This document shows, one piece after another, positions 17,676-24,666 of a stretch of 48,694 nt of DNA. A program made the translations under genes and the position numbers. Origin of the DNA: Pseudomonadota bacterium (GTDB taxonomy: Bacteria; Pseudomonadota; Alphaproteobacteria; SHVZ01); NCBI GenBank assembly GCA_016195085.1, contig JACQAG010000015.1:1-48694 (forward strand). The letters are read 5' to 3'. Each line of letters begins with the position of its first letter. The first letter of the stretch is position 1. The notes beneath the pieces are model-generated. The model had not been told where the DNA came from. It saw nothing but the letters and a program-made list of their open reading frames with translations, and made no database searches.

Positions 17676-19187
17676 CTACATCAAGGAAAGCGCGTCCCGC
17701 ACCTTCTTGGCGGCCAAGTCGGTCGCCGCGGCGATCGACATCCTGCCGGTCAACGCGTTCTGCATCATCTCGGGCACGATGATGTTCATGATCTCGTCGG
17801 CCTCGGGGATCGTCGGGAACGGTACGCCGCCGGCAAGCATCGAAGTCGTGACGTTCAGGAACTTGATCTGCTCCAGCCGCTGCTTCATCCACTTGGTGCG
17901 GAAGCCGCGAATGTTGCCGGGATTCGAGCCGGTCCAGGCCAGCTTGACCGACCATTCCGGGCCGGTCATGAAGGCGACGAAGGCGCGCGCCGCCTCCAGG
18001 TCGAGGCCGCCGCCGACACTCCCGTTGTTGAAGATGTGCGCATTCCAGCCGCCGAACACGACGGCGCGGCGTACCGGCCCTTTCGGGATCAGGCCGTAGC
18101 GCATGTTGGCGACTACCGACTCGGCGACCGCCCGGTCGTCGCCGGTCGCCTTGCGGGCGCGGTCGACCATGACGGCATATTCGCTGGGATGGCTGATCAT
18201 CATGCCCAGCTGGCCGGCGATGAACGGGTCCTGGTTCTCGGTCTGGGTATTGGTGAGTGCCGAGCGCGGCACTGACTGGTCGCGCACATACATGTCGTAT
18301 GACGCCTGCAGGGCGGCCCGGGTGCCTTCGTTGTTCATGTAGACGCGCTGGTAGGTCGGGTGATCCTCGGCCTCGTCCAGGGCGCCTCCGCCATAGGCCC
18401 AGGCCTGCGGCATGAACCGGTAGGGCGTGTTGCCGGCGTTGGGCCGGGCCACCATGCCGTAGCCGTACTTGCCGGTCTTGTCCTTGATCTGCTTGGAGAA
18501 CTTGACAAGTTCGTCCCAGGTAGCCGGCGGCGTCTCGGGGTCGAGGCCGGCGTCGCGGAACAGCTGGGCGTTCCAGATCAGCGCCATGGTCTCGTTGTTG
18601 GTCGGGATGCCGTAGGTCTTGCCCTTCCAGGTGACCGACTTCATGGCGCCCGGCCAGAAGTCGGCCGAGTTGTAGCCGACATCCTCGGGTTTCAGCTCGC
18701 GCACCAAGCCCTTGGCGGCCAGCTCCGGGCTCCACATCAGCATAAGCCGCGACACCATCGGCGCCGCATTGCCCAGCGCCGCGGTGCGCAGCTTGTTCTG
18801 GATCTGGTTGTAGTCGAGACTGGTCTTCTCGACGGTGATGTTCGGGTAGGTCTTGCCGAAGGCTTCCCAGAACTGGGCCCAGATCTCATGGTCCAGCTTG
18901 GGCGACGCCTCATTTGGGCCGACCCACCAGAACGTAACCTTGCCCTTATAGGTCAGCGGCACCACCTTGGCGCATTCGGCCGCGGTGTCGACTTCAAGAG
19001 TTCCGGCAATGCTGTTGACGTAGTCGGGGGTCCACAGGGCCGTATCGACACCCCCGGCCGCCGCAGCGGACGCCTGTCCTGGCAGGATCAGGCCGGACGC
19101 CAGCGCGCCGGCGCCGGCCGAATATTGCAGAAATTTACGCCGATCGATAGTGGACGAAACGGCATCACGATTTCGCGAATCGGCCAT
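17676..19187 (-). CDS. Carbohydrate-type (CUT1-like) ABC substrate-binding protein, without transporter genes
   Basis: A 503-aa periplasmic binding protein of the family-1 sugar type. The N-terminus carries a Tat-like signal (DRRKFLQYS near residue 16, then a hydrophobic stretch ending QASAAAAG). The mature region has VTFWWVGPNEASP, PPATWDELVKFSKQIK and a C-terminal MQNALTGRMSIAAATDLAAKKV, typical of CUT1 proteins. AGGGAGG lies upstream of the ATG. Neither permease nor ATPase genes of the CUT1 kind lie beside it: downstream is the convergent dehydratase-like gene and upstream a transposase remnant. It may serve a transporter encoded elsewhere, or be what remains of a larger operon. Confidence 0.9.
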   Translation of the reverse strand: MADSRNRDAVSSTIDRRKFLQYSAGAGALASGLILPGQASAAAAGGVDTALWTPDYVNSIAGTLEVDTAAECAKVVPLTYKGKVTFWWVGPNEASPKLDHEIWAQFWEAFGKTYPNITVEKTSLDYNQIQNKLRTAALGNAAPMVSRLMLMWSPELAAKGLVRELKPEDVGYNSADFWPGAMKSVTWKGKTYGIPTNNETMALIWNAQLFRDAGLDPETPPATWDELVKFSKQIKDKTGKYGYGMVARPNAGNTPYRFMPQAWAYGGGALDEAEDHPTYQRVYMNNEGTRAALQASYDMYVRDQSVPRSALTNTQTENQDPFIAGQLGMMISHPSEYAVMVDRARKATGDDRAVAESVVANMRYGLIPKGPVRRAVVFGGWNAHIFNNGSVGGGLDLEAARAFVAFMTGPEWSVKLAWTGSNPGNIRGFRTKWMKQRLEQIKFLNVTTSMLAGGVPFPTIPEADEIMNIIVPEMMQNALTGRMSIAAATDLAAKKVRDALSLM

Positions 19188-19232
19188 TGACTATCCTCCC
19201 TTGCGGCCATGCTTGCTTTTCGCAAGTGATTA

Positions 19233-19251
19233 CATGACAGGCCCTGTCATG
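19233..19251. promoter_or_regulatory. 19-bp perfect palindrome (operator-like) upstream of the sugar-binding protein gene
   Basis: CATGACAGG (19233-19241) and CCTGTCATG (19243-19251) form a perfect inverted repeat around a single C, centred 55 bp upstream of the ATG at 19187. Position and symmetry suit a dimeric repressor or activator. A second, weaker inverted repeat (CTTGC/GCAAG, about 19211-19225) lies between it and the gene. No regulator gene is adjacent. Confidence 0.5.
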
Positions 19252-19328
19252 GGTCGGCCTCTTAGGCACGAATCCTGCCGGAACTGTGATGCCGAGGGCC
19301 CCTCCTGTCAATCCCAGGTGAACTGACG

Positions 19329-19634
19329 GTATTCAAATATGAACAGGACCTACCCGAGCTCTCCTATCCTCTGCATGAGCGCGCATCCTGGTCACCGCCT
19401 GCGGCCGCATCTGCATGCATCGCAAGCGGGTCAACATCTCAACCGTGCTCGCCGGTCAAAAGCTCGGACTCAAGGAAGTCGACGATGGCATTTGGATCGT
19501 CAGCTTCATGCACTACGATCTCGGCTTCATCGACCTGGAGCAGAAAACCCTGCAACCCCTGGACAACCCGTTCGGCCCGAGGTTGTCACCCATGTCTTAG
19601 GTACGTTCTGTCACCCATCTGTCCGGGCCGGACA
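19329..19634 (+). mobile_element. Transposase remnant (C-terminal end, frameshifted) with terminal repeat
   Basis: Only the last ~90 residues of an integrase-core type transposase survive. EQDLPELSYPLHER (19341-19382) is in one frame and ILVTACGRICMHRKRVNIST (from 19385) in another, so a 1-nt deletion lies at about 19383. The second part runs on through GQKLGLKEVDDGIWIVSF to DNPFGPRLSPMS and stops at 19600. The 15-bp palindrome with arms TGTCCGG/CCGGACA at 19620-19634 probably marks the IS end. The 5' part of the element is missing. Family assignment (IS481-like) is from resemblance and uncertain. It lies 9 nt from the tRNA-Ser remnant. Confidence 0.7.
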
Positions 19635-19643
19635 GGTCGAGAT

Positions 19644-19737
19644 TGGCGGATGGGGTGGGATTCGAACCCACGAGACCCTTGCAGGTCTGCCGGTTTTCAA
19701 GACCGGCTGCCCGCTTCTTGTACCTCTGCGACATGCC
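19644..19737 (-). pseudogene. Degenerate tRNA-Ser(UGA) gene, 5' third damaged
   Basis: On the minus strand the 3' two-thirds are a textbook tRNA-Ser: anticodon arm CCGGT-CTTGAAA-ACCGG (anticodon TGA, decoding UCA), a long variable arm AGACC/GGTCT, T arm GTGGG-TTCGAAT-CCCAC, 3' acceptor strand CCCATCC, discriminator G and encoded CCA. The expected 5' acceptor strand GGATGGG is absent. The sequence starts GGCATGTCGCAGAGG, which pairs with only three of seven acceptor positions, and the D arm is out of register with no proper D stem. Overall length (94 nt) is near normal. I read it as a tRNA gene eroded by small indels, or a 3' copy left by an integration event; function is doubtful. Confidence 0.7.
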
Positions 19738-19822
19738 TAGGCACATGAACGAAGGCCGTTTCCAATCTGGAAGCGGTCATTGCCGCGCCAAGGCGACCCT
19801 TGCCCGCTTCTGAGTTCACGCC

Positions 19823-20362
19823 CTAAGAAGCGGCGTGCTCCGGCGGGTTCGTCCGCGGCGTCCAATGAGGGGTGGCCAGGGAGTCGCGGAAATGCTGGAG
19901 CGCCCAATTGACGCTGGGAAAGGCGATGTCCGCCCAGGGAATCTCCGGCCAGTGGTAGAGCGCCACCTCATGGGCCTCGCGGCCCGGAGCCACATCGGGC
20001 GAGATCAGGCGGGCGCGGTAGATGAGCTGCACCTGGCTGATGCGCGGAATGCTGTAGACCGCGAGCAGTCCTTCGATCTCGATCAGCGCGTTGGCTTCCT
20101 CTTCCGCCTCGCGGAGCGCGCCGGCCTCGGTCGTCTCATTGAGCTCGAGATAGCCCGCCGGCAGCGTCCAGAAGCCGCTGCGCGGCTCGATCGAACGGCG
20201 CACCATGAGGATCCGCTCCTCCCAGCGCGCCACCGAGCCCACCACGATCTTCGGATTCTCGTAGTTGATGAAGCCGCAATCCGGGCAGACCAGACGCAGC
20301 CGGTCGTCGCCCTCGGGTATGCGCGGAACGCTCGGGCCTTTTGGCGTGGGGTCGGAACCCAT
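19823..20362 (-). CDS. NUDIX hydrolase
   Basis: A 179-aa pyrophosphohydrolase. The Nudix box runs from Gly70 to about residue 94 (GYLELNETTEAGAL, then REAEEEANA) and fits GX5EX7REUXEEXGU except that the late Gly is Asn91. Catalytic Glu85, Glu88 and Glu89 are kept. The N-terminus has a CPDC pair (Cys26, Cys29) and INYENPK, as in NUDIX proteins with a small zinc-ribbon-like lead; only two cysteines are visible. FWTLPAGYLE resembles ADP-ribose/NADH-type members, but the substrate is unassigned. The frame is open further upstream through a repeat; ATG 20362 gives the family-like start. Confidence 0.88.
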   Translation of the reverse strand: MGSDPTPKGPSVPRIPEGDDRLRLVCPDCGFINYENPKIVVGSVARWEERILMVRRSIEPRSGFWTLPAGYLELNETTEAGALREAEEEANALIEIEGLLAVYSIPRISQVQLIYRARLISPDVAPGREAHEVALYHWPEIPWADIAFPSVNWALQHFRDSLATPHWTPRTNPPEHAAS

Positions 20363-20378
20363 CGGGGATGCTCTCGGC

Positions 20379-20434
20379 GGGGGTGGACTTTGGGAGGGGG
20401 TGCAGGGCACCCCCTCCCTGACCCTCCCCGGGCG
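20379..20434. repeat. Palindromic intergenic repeat, copy A
   Basis: Left flank GGGTGGACTTT, then a perfect 11-bp inverted repeat GGGAGGGGGTG (20392-20402) / CACCCCCTCCC (20408-20418) with loop CAGGG, then GACCCTCCCCGGG. The same unit, with identical arms and flanks but another loop, recurs at 29123-29178, so it is a dispersed repeat. This copy lies just upstream of the NUDIX start. Confidence 0.85.
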
Positions 20435-20496
20435 ACAGGACGATCGACCGCCCGACCTCGCCCGGCGCGGCCACTCGCCGGCCGATCCGCCGGCGC

Positions 20497-20733
20497 TTAG
20501 GCTCGGATGTCGACCTGGCTGCCGCGGCTCCGCGCGGGATTCTGGCTTGCGGACTCGCGGTCGCCGCGCTCGCGCTCGGTGCGATTTTGCTGCTCGTCGC
20601 GGCTGGCAAGCGTCGGGCGCGAGGGCGGGATCGCCGCCGGCGCCACTTGCCGGCTTTCGAGCGGAATTTCCACCGGCCGCGCGATCACGATCGGTGTCGG
20701 CGGCGGCGGCGGAACGGTGAACTGGATGGTCAA
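20497..20733 (-). CDS. Small proline-rich, charged protein (hypothetical)
   Basis: A possible 78-aa protein starting with TTG (MTIQFTVPPPPPTPIVIARP). A Pro/Val/Ile-rich first half is followed by a hydrophilic Arg/Glu/Gln/Ser half (DEQQNRTERERGDRES). Third codon positions are GC-rich and the composition is more protein-like than the opposite strand. There is no clear ribosome site, and I recognise no family. Without this gene, the roughly 560-nt gap between the NUDIX and DUF2336 genes would hold only the palindromic repeat and an AT-rich promoter-like stretch (20855-20940). Confidence 0.4.
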   Translation of the reverse strand: MTIQFTVPPPPPTPIVIARPVEIPLESRQVAPAAIPPSRPTLASRDEQQNRTERERGDRESASQNPARSRGSQVDIRA

Positions 20734-20921
20734 GGCGGCGCTCGAAACCCCATGGGATTCGCCGGCAGATTAGACCCAATCGAGGGTTGAATCAATCTTG
20801 TGTCCGCCCGTTCCGGCGGCTCCAGCGGACCGCCTTCAGCCCCTTCGATTCTAAGCAAAATCATATATTACAAGAGCTTGCGCCCGTCAGTTGCCATGGA
20901 AGGATAGTGTTAAAAGATAAA

Positions 20922-22100
20922 ATGTTTGATATAATAAGTGCTTGCGGCCATCCCAGGCCGACGGAGGCGGCAACGAGCGAGAAGGATTGGGTTGCCGGCG
21001 GCAAGGCTTGGGACCTTGCCGATTTCAATCAGGTCCTGCGCCTGGCGCAGGAGCGCCGCATCAAGCCGCGCTCGGCCATCGCGGCAACGGTGGGCGGCCT
21101 CTACTTCGCCTATGGGGATGCGTTGACCGAGCGCGAGCGCACGCTCATGGGCGATATCCTGACGCAGCTCGTGCACGACACCGAGCTGCAGGTGCGACGC
21201 GCACTCGCCCAGCATCTCGCGCGCCAAGCCGGCGCGCCGAAAAACCTCATTCTGGCGCTCGCCAATGACGAGATCGAAGTGGCATTGCCGGTGCTGCTGA
21301 CCAGCCCGGAGCTGGACGATGTGGCGCTCATCGAGATCGTCCGGCACCGCACTTTCGCCCATCAGCTGGCCGTGGCGCTGCGTCCCCGACTGAGCGAAGC
21401 CGTGAGCGAGGCGATCGCGGCGACCGGCAGCGAGCCCTTGATGGTGGCGCTGGCGAGCAATCCCGGCGCTGTCCTATCGCCAGAGCTGTTCCAGCATCTG
21501 GTCGAAGAGTCGAAGCGGATCGTGGTCCTCCAGGAGCCTCTGGTCAAACGCGCCGACCTGCCAGTGGAACTGGCGAGGCGGCTCTATGGCTGGGTGTCGG
21601 AGACCCTGCGCCGGGTGCTGATCGAGCGCTGGCATCTCGACCCGACCTTGCTCGGCAACGCCCCCTGGGAGCCGGTCGAGGAGCCGCGCCAGCCGGAAAG
21701 CGCCGATATGCGGGCGACCCGGCTGGCCGATGAGCTGGCGAGCCGCAAGGCCCTGGGTCCGCAGCTGCTGATTCCGACCTTGCAGGCGGGAAATGTCGCA
21801 TTGTTCGAGGCGGTGCTGGCCCGCCTGCTGCGCCTCGAGCCGGCGATCCTGAGGCGGATCGTCTACGAGTCTCCGGGCGAATGCCTGGCGGTCGCGGCCA
21901 AGACCATCGATCTCAATGCCGCCGATTTCGCCACCCTTCTGGGGCTCGTGCGCGGGGCGCATGCGCTCGGCCGCGAGATCGCCCAGAGCGAGGTGCCGCG
22001 CGTGCTGCGCTGTTTTGCGACGTTGCAGCCCGAGGGCGCGCGCGAGGTCGTGGATGGCTGGCGTCGCACCCCCAGCGCCGGCAGACCGGCAGCCGAATAG
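20922..22100 (+). CDS. DUF2336 domain-containing protein
   Basis: A 392-aa, largely alpha-helical protein of the alphaproteobacterial DUF2336 family. The family-like core runs from about residue 60 to 250 with repeated helical pairs (RRALAQHLARQAGAPKNLIL, VALPVLLTSPELDDVALIEI, LPVELARRLYGWVSETLRRV). These resemble HEAT-like repeats, suggesting protein-protein contacts. No enzyme motif, signal peptide or membrane segment is seen, and the function of the family is unknown. The start is unsure: ATG 20922 has a poor ribosome site, while in-frame GTG 20907 has GGAAG just upstream and would add five residues. The upstream 80 nt are AT-rich, unlike their surroundings. Confidence 0.82.
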   Translation: MFDIISACGHPRPTEAATSEKDWVAGGKAWDLADFNQVLRLAQERRIKPRSAIAATVGGLYFAYGDALTERERTLMGDILTQLVHDTELQVRRALAQHLARQAGAPKNLILALANDEIEVALPVLLTSPELDDVALIEIVRHRTFAHQLAVALRPRLSEAVSEAIAATGSEPLMVALASNPGAVLSPELFQHLVEESKRIVVLQEPLVKRADLPVELARRLYGWVSETLRRVLIERWHLDPTLLGNAPWEPVEEPRQPESADMRATRLADELASRKALGPQLLIPTLQAGNVALFEAVLARLLRLEPAILRRIVYESPGECLAVAAKTIDLNAADFATLLGLVRGAHALGREIAQSEVPRVLRCFATLQPEGAREVVDGWRRTPSAGRPAAE

Positions 22101-22110
22101 AGCTCGGATC

Positions 22111-22171
22111 TAGGGCAATATCCACCGGGATCGAACCGGACGGTTCGATCCCGGTGGATGCAATTGCCCTA
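22111..22171. repeat. Large hairpin repeat 1 between DUF2336 gene and pgk
   Basis: A 19-bp perfect stem, ATCCACCGGGATCGAACCG (22120-22138) with its complement at 22141-22159, leaves a GA loop. Outside a 3-nt bulge (GCA, 22160-22162) a further 9 bp pair (TAGGGCAAT, 22111-22119, with ATTGCCCTA, 22163-22171). It lies 11 nt after the DUF2336 stop, in the gap of a convergent gene pair. No T-run follows on either strand. Confidence 0.85.
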
Positions 22172-22183
22172 TCTTTCAAAGAG

Positions 22184-22250
22184 TAGAGCAGCTTTATCCG
22201 GCCAGATGGAATCGCAAAGCGATTCCATCTGGCCGGATAAAGCTGCTCTA
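22184..22250. repeat. Large hairpin repeat 2 overlapping the pgk stop codon
   Basis: A perfect inverted repeat: arm 22184-22215 (begins TAGAGCAGCTTTATCCGG) pairs base for base with 22219-22250, giving a 32-bp stem and a 3-nt AAA loop. The ends read TAGAGCAGC on both strands. Those at 22248-22250 supply the pgk stop codon TAG, so the element abuts or was inserted exactly at the end of pgk. It resembles the long REP/MITE-like hairpins with AGAGCA termini seen in alphaproteobacterial intergenic regions; identity with a known family is unverified. Confidence 0.88.
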
Positions 22251-23450
22251 GGCCCGGCGCTTGAGGGCGGCCACGCCCGGCAGCTCCTTGCCTTCGAGCC
22301 ATTCGAGGAAGGCACCGCCCGCGGTGGACACGTAGCTCAAGCGATCGGCCACACCGGCATCGACCAGGGCTGCCACCGTGTCGCCGCCACCGGCGATGCT
22401 GGCGAGCCCTGCCGTTTGGGTGAGCCCGGCGACGGCGCGGGCGATCTCGGTGGTGCCGGCATCGAAGGGCGGCGTCTCGAACGCGCCGACGGGCCCGTTC
22501 CAGACGAGGGTGCGACAGGTGCGAAGGTGCTGGACCAACGTGCGGACGCTCGCGGGCCCGATGTCGAGGATCATCTTGTCGGCGGGCACCTCGCCGATCG
22601 GCACCGTGGCCGCGGCAACCCCGGGCTTGAGCTCGGACGCCACCACGGCATCCTCGGGCAGGATCAAGGTGCAGCCGCGGGCGCTGGCCTTCTCCCTGAT
22701 GGCGCGGGCGGTCTCGGCCAAGTCGCGCTCGGCGAGCGAGCGGCCGATCGCCACCCCCTGGGCGGCAAGAAAGGTGTTGGCCATGGCGCCGCCGATGGCG
22801 AGCAGGTCGACGCGGGCGACGAGGTTGCCCAGGAGCTCGAGCTTGGTCGAGATCTTGGAGCCGCCGACGATGGCGGCGAGCGGACGCTGGGGATGTTCCA
22901 AGGCCCGTCCGAGGGCTTCCAGCTCCGCCTGCATGAGCCTGCCGGCGGCGGCGGGGAGGAGCCGGGCCAGCCGATCGATCGAGGCGTGCGCCCGATGGGC
23001 CGCGGAAAACGCATCGTTGACGTAGAGCTCGCCCAAGCCCGCCAGCGCCTCGGCGAAGGCGGCATCGTTGGCTTCCTCACCGGCGTGAAAGCGCAGGTTT
23101 TCGAGGAGCGCCACTTCGCCGTCGCCGAGCGCCTGGGCAACCGTCTCGGCTTGCGGGCCGATGCAGTCGGGGGCGAAGCGAACGGCGATCCCGCCCAAGG
23201 TATGGCAGAGCGGCCGGACCAGCTGCGAGAGCGAGTTGGCTCGGTCCGGGCCGCCCTTGGGCCGGCCGAAATGGGAGAGGAGAATGACCCGCGCCCGCTT
23301 TCCCACCAACTCCTTGATGGTCGGCGCCAGGCGATCGAGCCGGGTGGTGTCGCTCACCCGTCCGGCCTGCATCGGCACGTTGAGATCGGCGCGCAGCAGC
23401 ACGCGCTTACCGGCCACCTCGAAATCATCGATGGTCCGAAAATCGGCCAT
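22248..23450 (-). CDS. pgk: Phosphoglycerate kinase
   Basis: Transfers phosphate between 1,3-bisphosphoglycerate and ADP in glycolysis and gluconeogenesis. The 400-aa product shows the family signatures RVLLRADLNVPMQAG near residue 16, LLSHFGRPKGGPD near 58, ALLENLRFHAGEE near 108, AIVGGSKISTKLELL, FLAAQGVAIG and the C-terminal SIAGGGDTVAALVDAG. ATG 23450 is preceded by GGGGGA. The stop codon is formed by the edge of a palindromic repeat, and the last residues are EWLEGKELPGVAALKRRA. No other glycolytic gene is adjacent. Confidence 0.97.
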   Translation of the reverse strand: MADFRTIDDFEVAGKRVLLRADLNVPMQAGRVSDTTRLDRLAPTIKELVGKRARVILLSHFGRPKGGPDRANSLSQLVRPLCHTLGGIAVRFAPDCIGPQAETVAQALGDGEVALLENLRFHAGEEANDAAFAEALAGLGELYVNDAFSAAHRAHASIDRLARLLPAAAGRLMQAELEALGRALEHPQRPLAAIVGGSKISTKLELLGNLVARVDLLAIGGAMANTFLAAQGVAIGRSLAERDLAETARAIREKASARGCTLILPEDAVVASELKPGVAAATVPIGEVPADKMILDIGPASVRTLVQHLRTCRTLVWNGPVGAFETPPFDAGTTEIARAVAGLTQTAGLASIAGGGDTVAALVDAGVADRLSYVSTAGGAFLEWLEGKELPGVAALKRRA

Positions 23451-23606
23451 GGTCCCCCGTCTCGCCCTCAAGCTCGCTTCCTTCCATTCTCAAACCACGA
23501 CCCTCAGCGTCTTGGCAACCCCGTGCCGGTCGGCTGCCAGCACCTGTCGCTTGCTTTCGCCGACCCGAGGGCATCAGCATGATGCCGAGCACTTCAGAGG
23601 GTTCGT

Positions 23607-24659
23607 GTGCAGCCTTTGCAAGCCATCGAGCGGGCGGCCTACGCCCTGTCCCAGGGACTTCGCGTGTCCTGGTATCTGGGCCACTATTTGGCGACGGTCC
23701 GCATCCAGCCCAGGCCAACCGGGCGGAGGCCGCGCCCAAGGGGCGGTGCCAGGCCGCCGGGGCTCGGCGAAGTCTTGGCGGATCTGGGACAGCTCTTTCT
23801 GGCCGATCGCGCCTCGATCGAAGCCGGCCAGTACCGGCTGCCCGGAGGCTTCATCGGGCCCTGGACGATCCTCGATGCCCTTGATCGAAGCCTCCTCTAT
23901 TTCCGCGACCTGCCTGCCGTGTTTCTGCGCCGACGCACCCGGAATGGAGAGGATGTGCGCCAGGATCCGACGGCGAGCCGCTACCCCGCCTATTACCGGC
24001 AGAACTTCCACTACCAGTCCGACGGCTATCTCAGCGCCAAGTCGGCCCGGCTCTACGATCACCAGGTGGAGACGTTGTTCATCGGCGGCGCTGATGCCAT
24101 GCGCCGCCGGCTGCTGGTGCCGCTGGCGGAGCTGCTGCGCCGGCGCGGCCGCAGACCGTCGCGGCTTCTCGATCTCGGCTGCGGCACCGGTCGGCTCCTC
24201 CACCAGATCAAGGCGAACCATCCGCGCCTGGCGACGTTCGGGCTCGATCTGAGCCCACCCTACCTCACCGAAGCGCGTCGATCCCTCGACGGCTGTTCCA
24301 AGCTCGTCTTCATCAATGCCAAGGCCGAGGCATTGCCGCTGGCAAGCGCCAGCATGCAGGCGGTGACGGCGAGCTTTCTCTTCCATGAGCTGCCCGCTCA
24401 GGTGCGCCGCGAGGTGGTGAAGGAGGTGGCACGGGTGTTGGAGCCGGGCGGCGCCTTCCTCTTCCTCGACAGCCTGCAGACGGGCGATCACCCGCCCTAT
24501 GACGCCATCCTCGAACGCTTTCCGGCGGTGGCGCACGAACCCTACTACGCCGACTACATCGGCGCGGACTTGCCCCGGCTGTTCGGCGATCACGGGCTGG
24601 TGGTGGAGCGGAGCGAGCGGGCGTTCTTCGCCAAGCTCCTGGTGGCGCGGCGCCGCTGA
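23607..24659 (+). CDS. Class I SAM-dependent methyltransferase with a ~130-residue N-terminal extension
   Basis: A 350-aa protein. The C-terminal half is a Rossmann methyltransferase: motif I LLDLGCGTGRLL near residue 187, FGLDLSPPYLTEARR, AEALPLASASMQAVTASFL and VLEPGGAFLFLD. The N-terminal ~130 residues have no known domain but include a conserved-looking block, RYPAYYRQNFHYQSDGYLS, then SARLYDHQVETLF, characteristic of a UbiE-like methyltransferase group. Substrate unknown. The GTG start has AGAGG 6 nt upstream. It diverges from pgk and ends 7 nt before the convergent MscS-type gene. Confidence 0.82.
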   Translation: MQPLQAIERAAYALSQGLRVSWYLGHYLATVRIQPRPTGRRPRPRGGARPPGLGEVLADLGQLFLADRASIEAGQYRLPGGFIGPWTILDALDRSLLYFRDLPAVFLRRRTRNGEDVRQDPTASRYPAYYRQNFHYQSDGYLSAKSARLYDHQVETLFIGGADAMRRRLLVPLAELLRRRGRRPSRLLDLGCGTGRLLHQIKANHPRLATFGLDLSPPYLTEARRSLDGCSKLVFINAKAEALPLASASMQAVTASFLFHELPAQVRREVVKEVARVLEPGGAFLFLDSLQTGDHPPYDAILERFPAVAHEPYYADYIGADLPRLFGDHGLVVERSERAFFAKLLVARRR

Positions 24660-24666
24660 CGGCGAT

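Noticed and set aside
19644-19737. Fully functional tRNA-Ser(UGA)
   Set aside because: The 5' acceptor strand and D arm do not pair with the 3' half; recorded as a degenerate gene instead.
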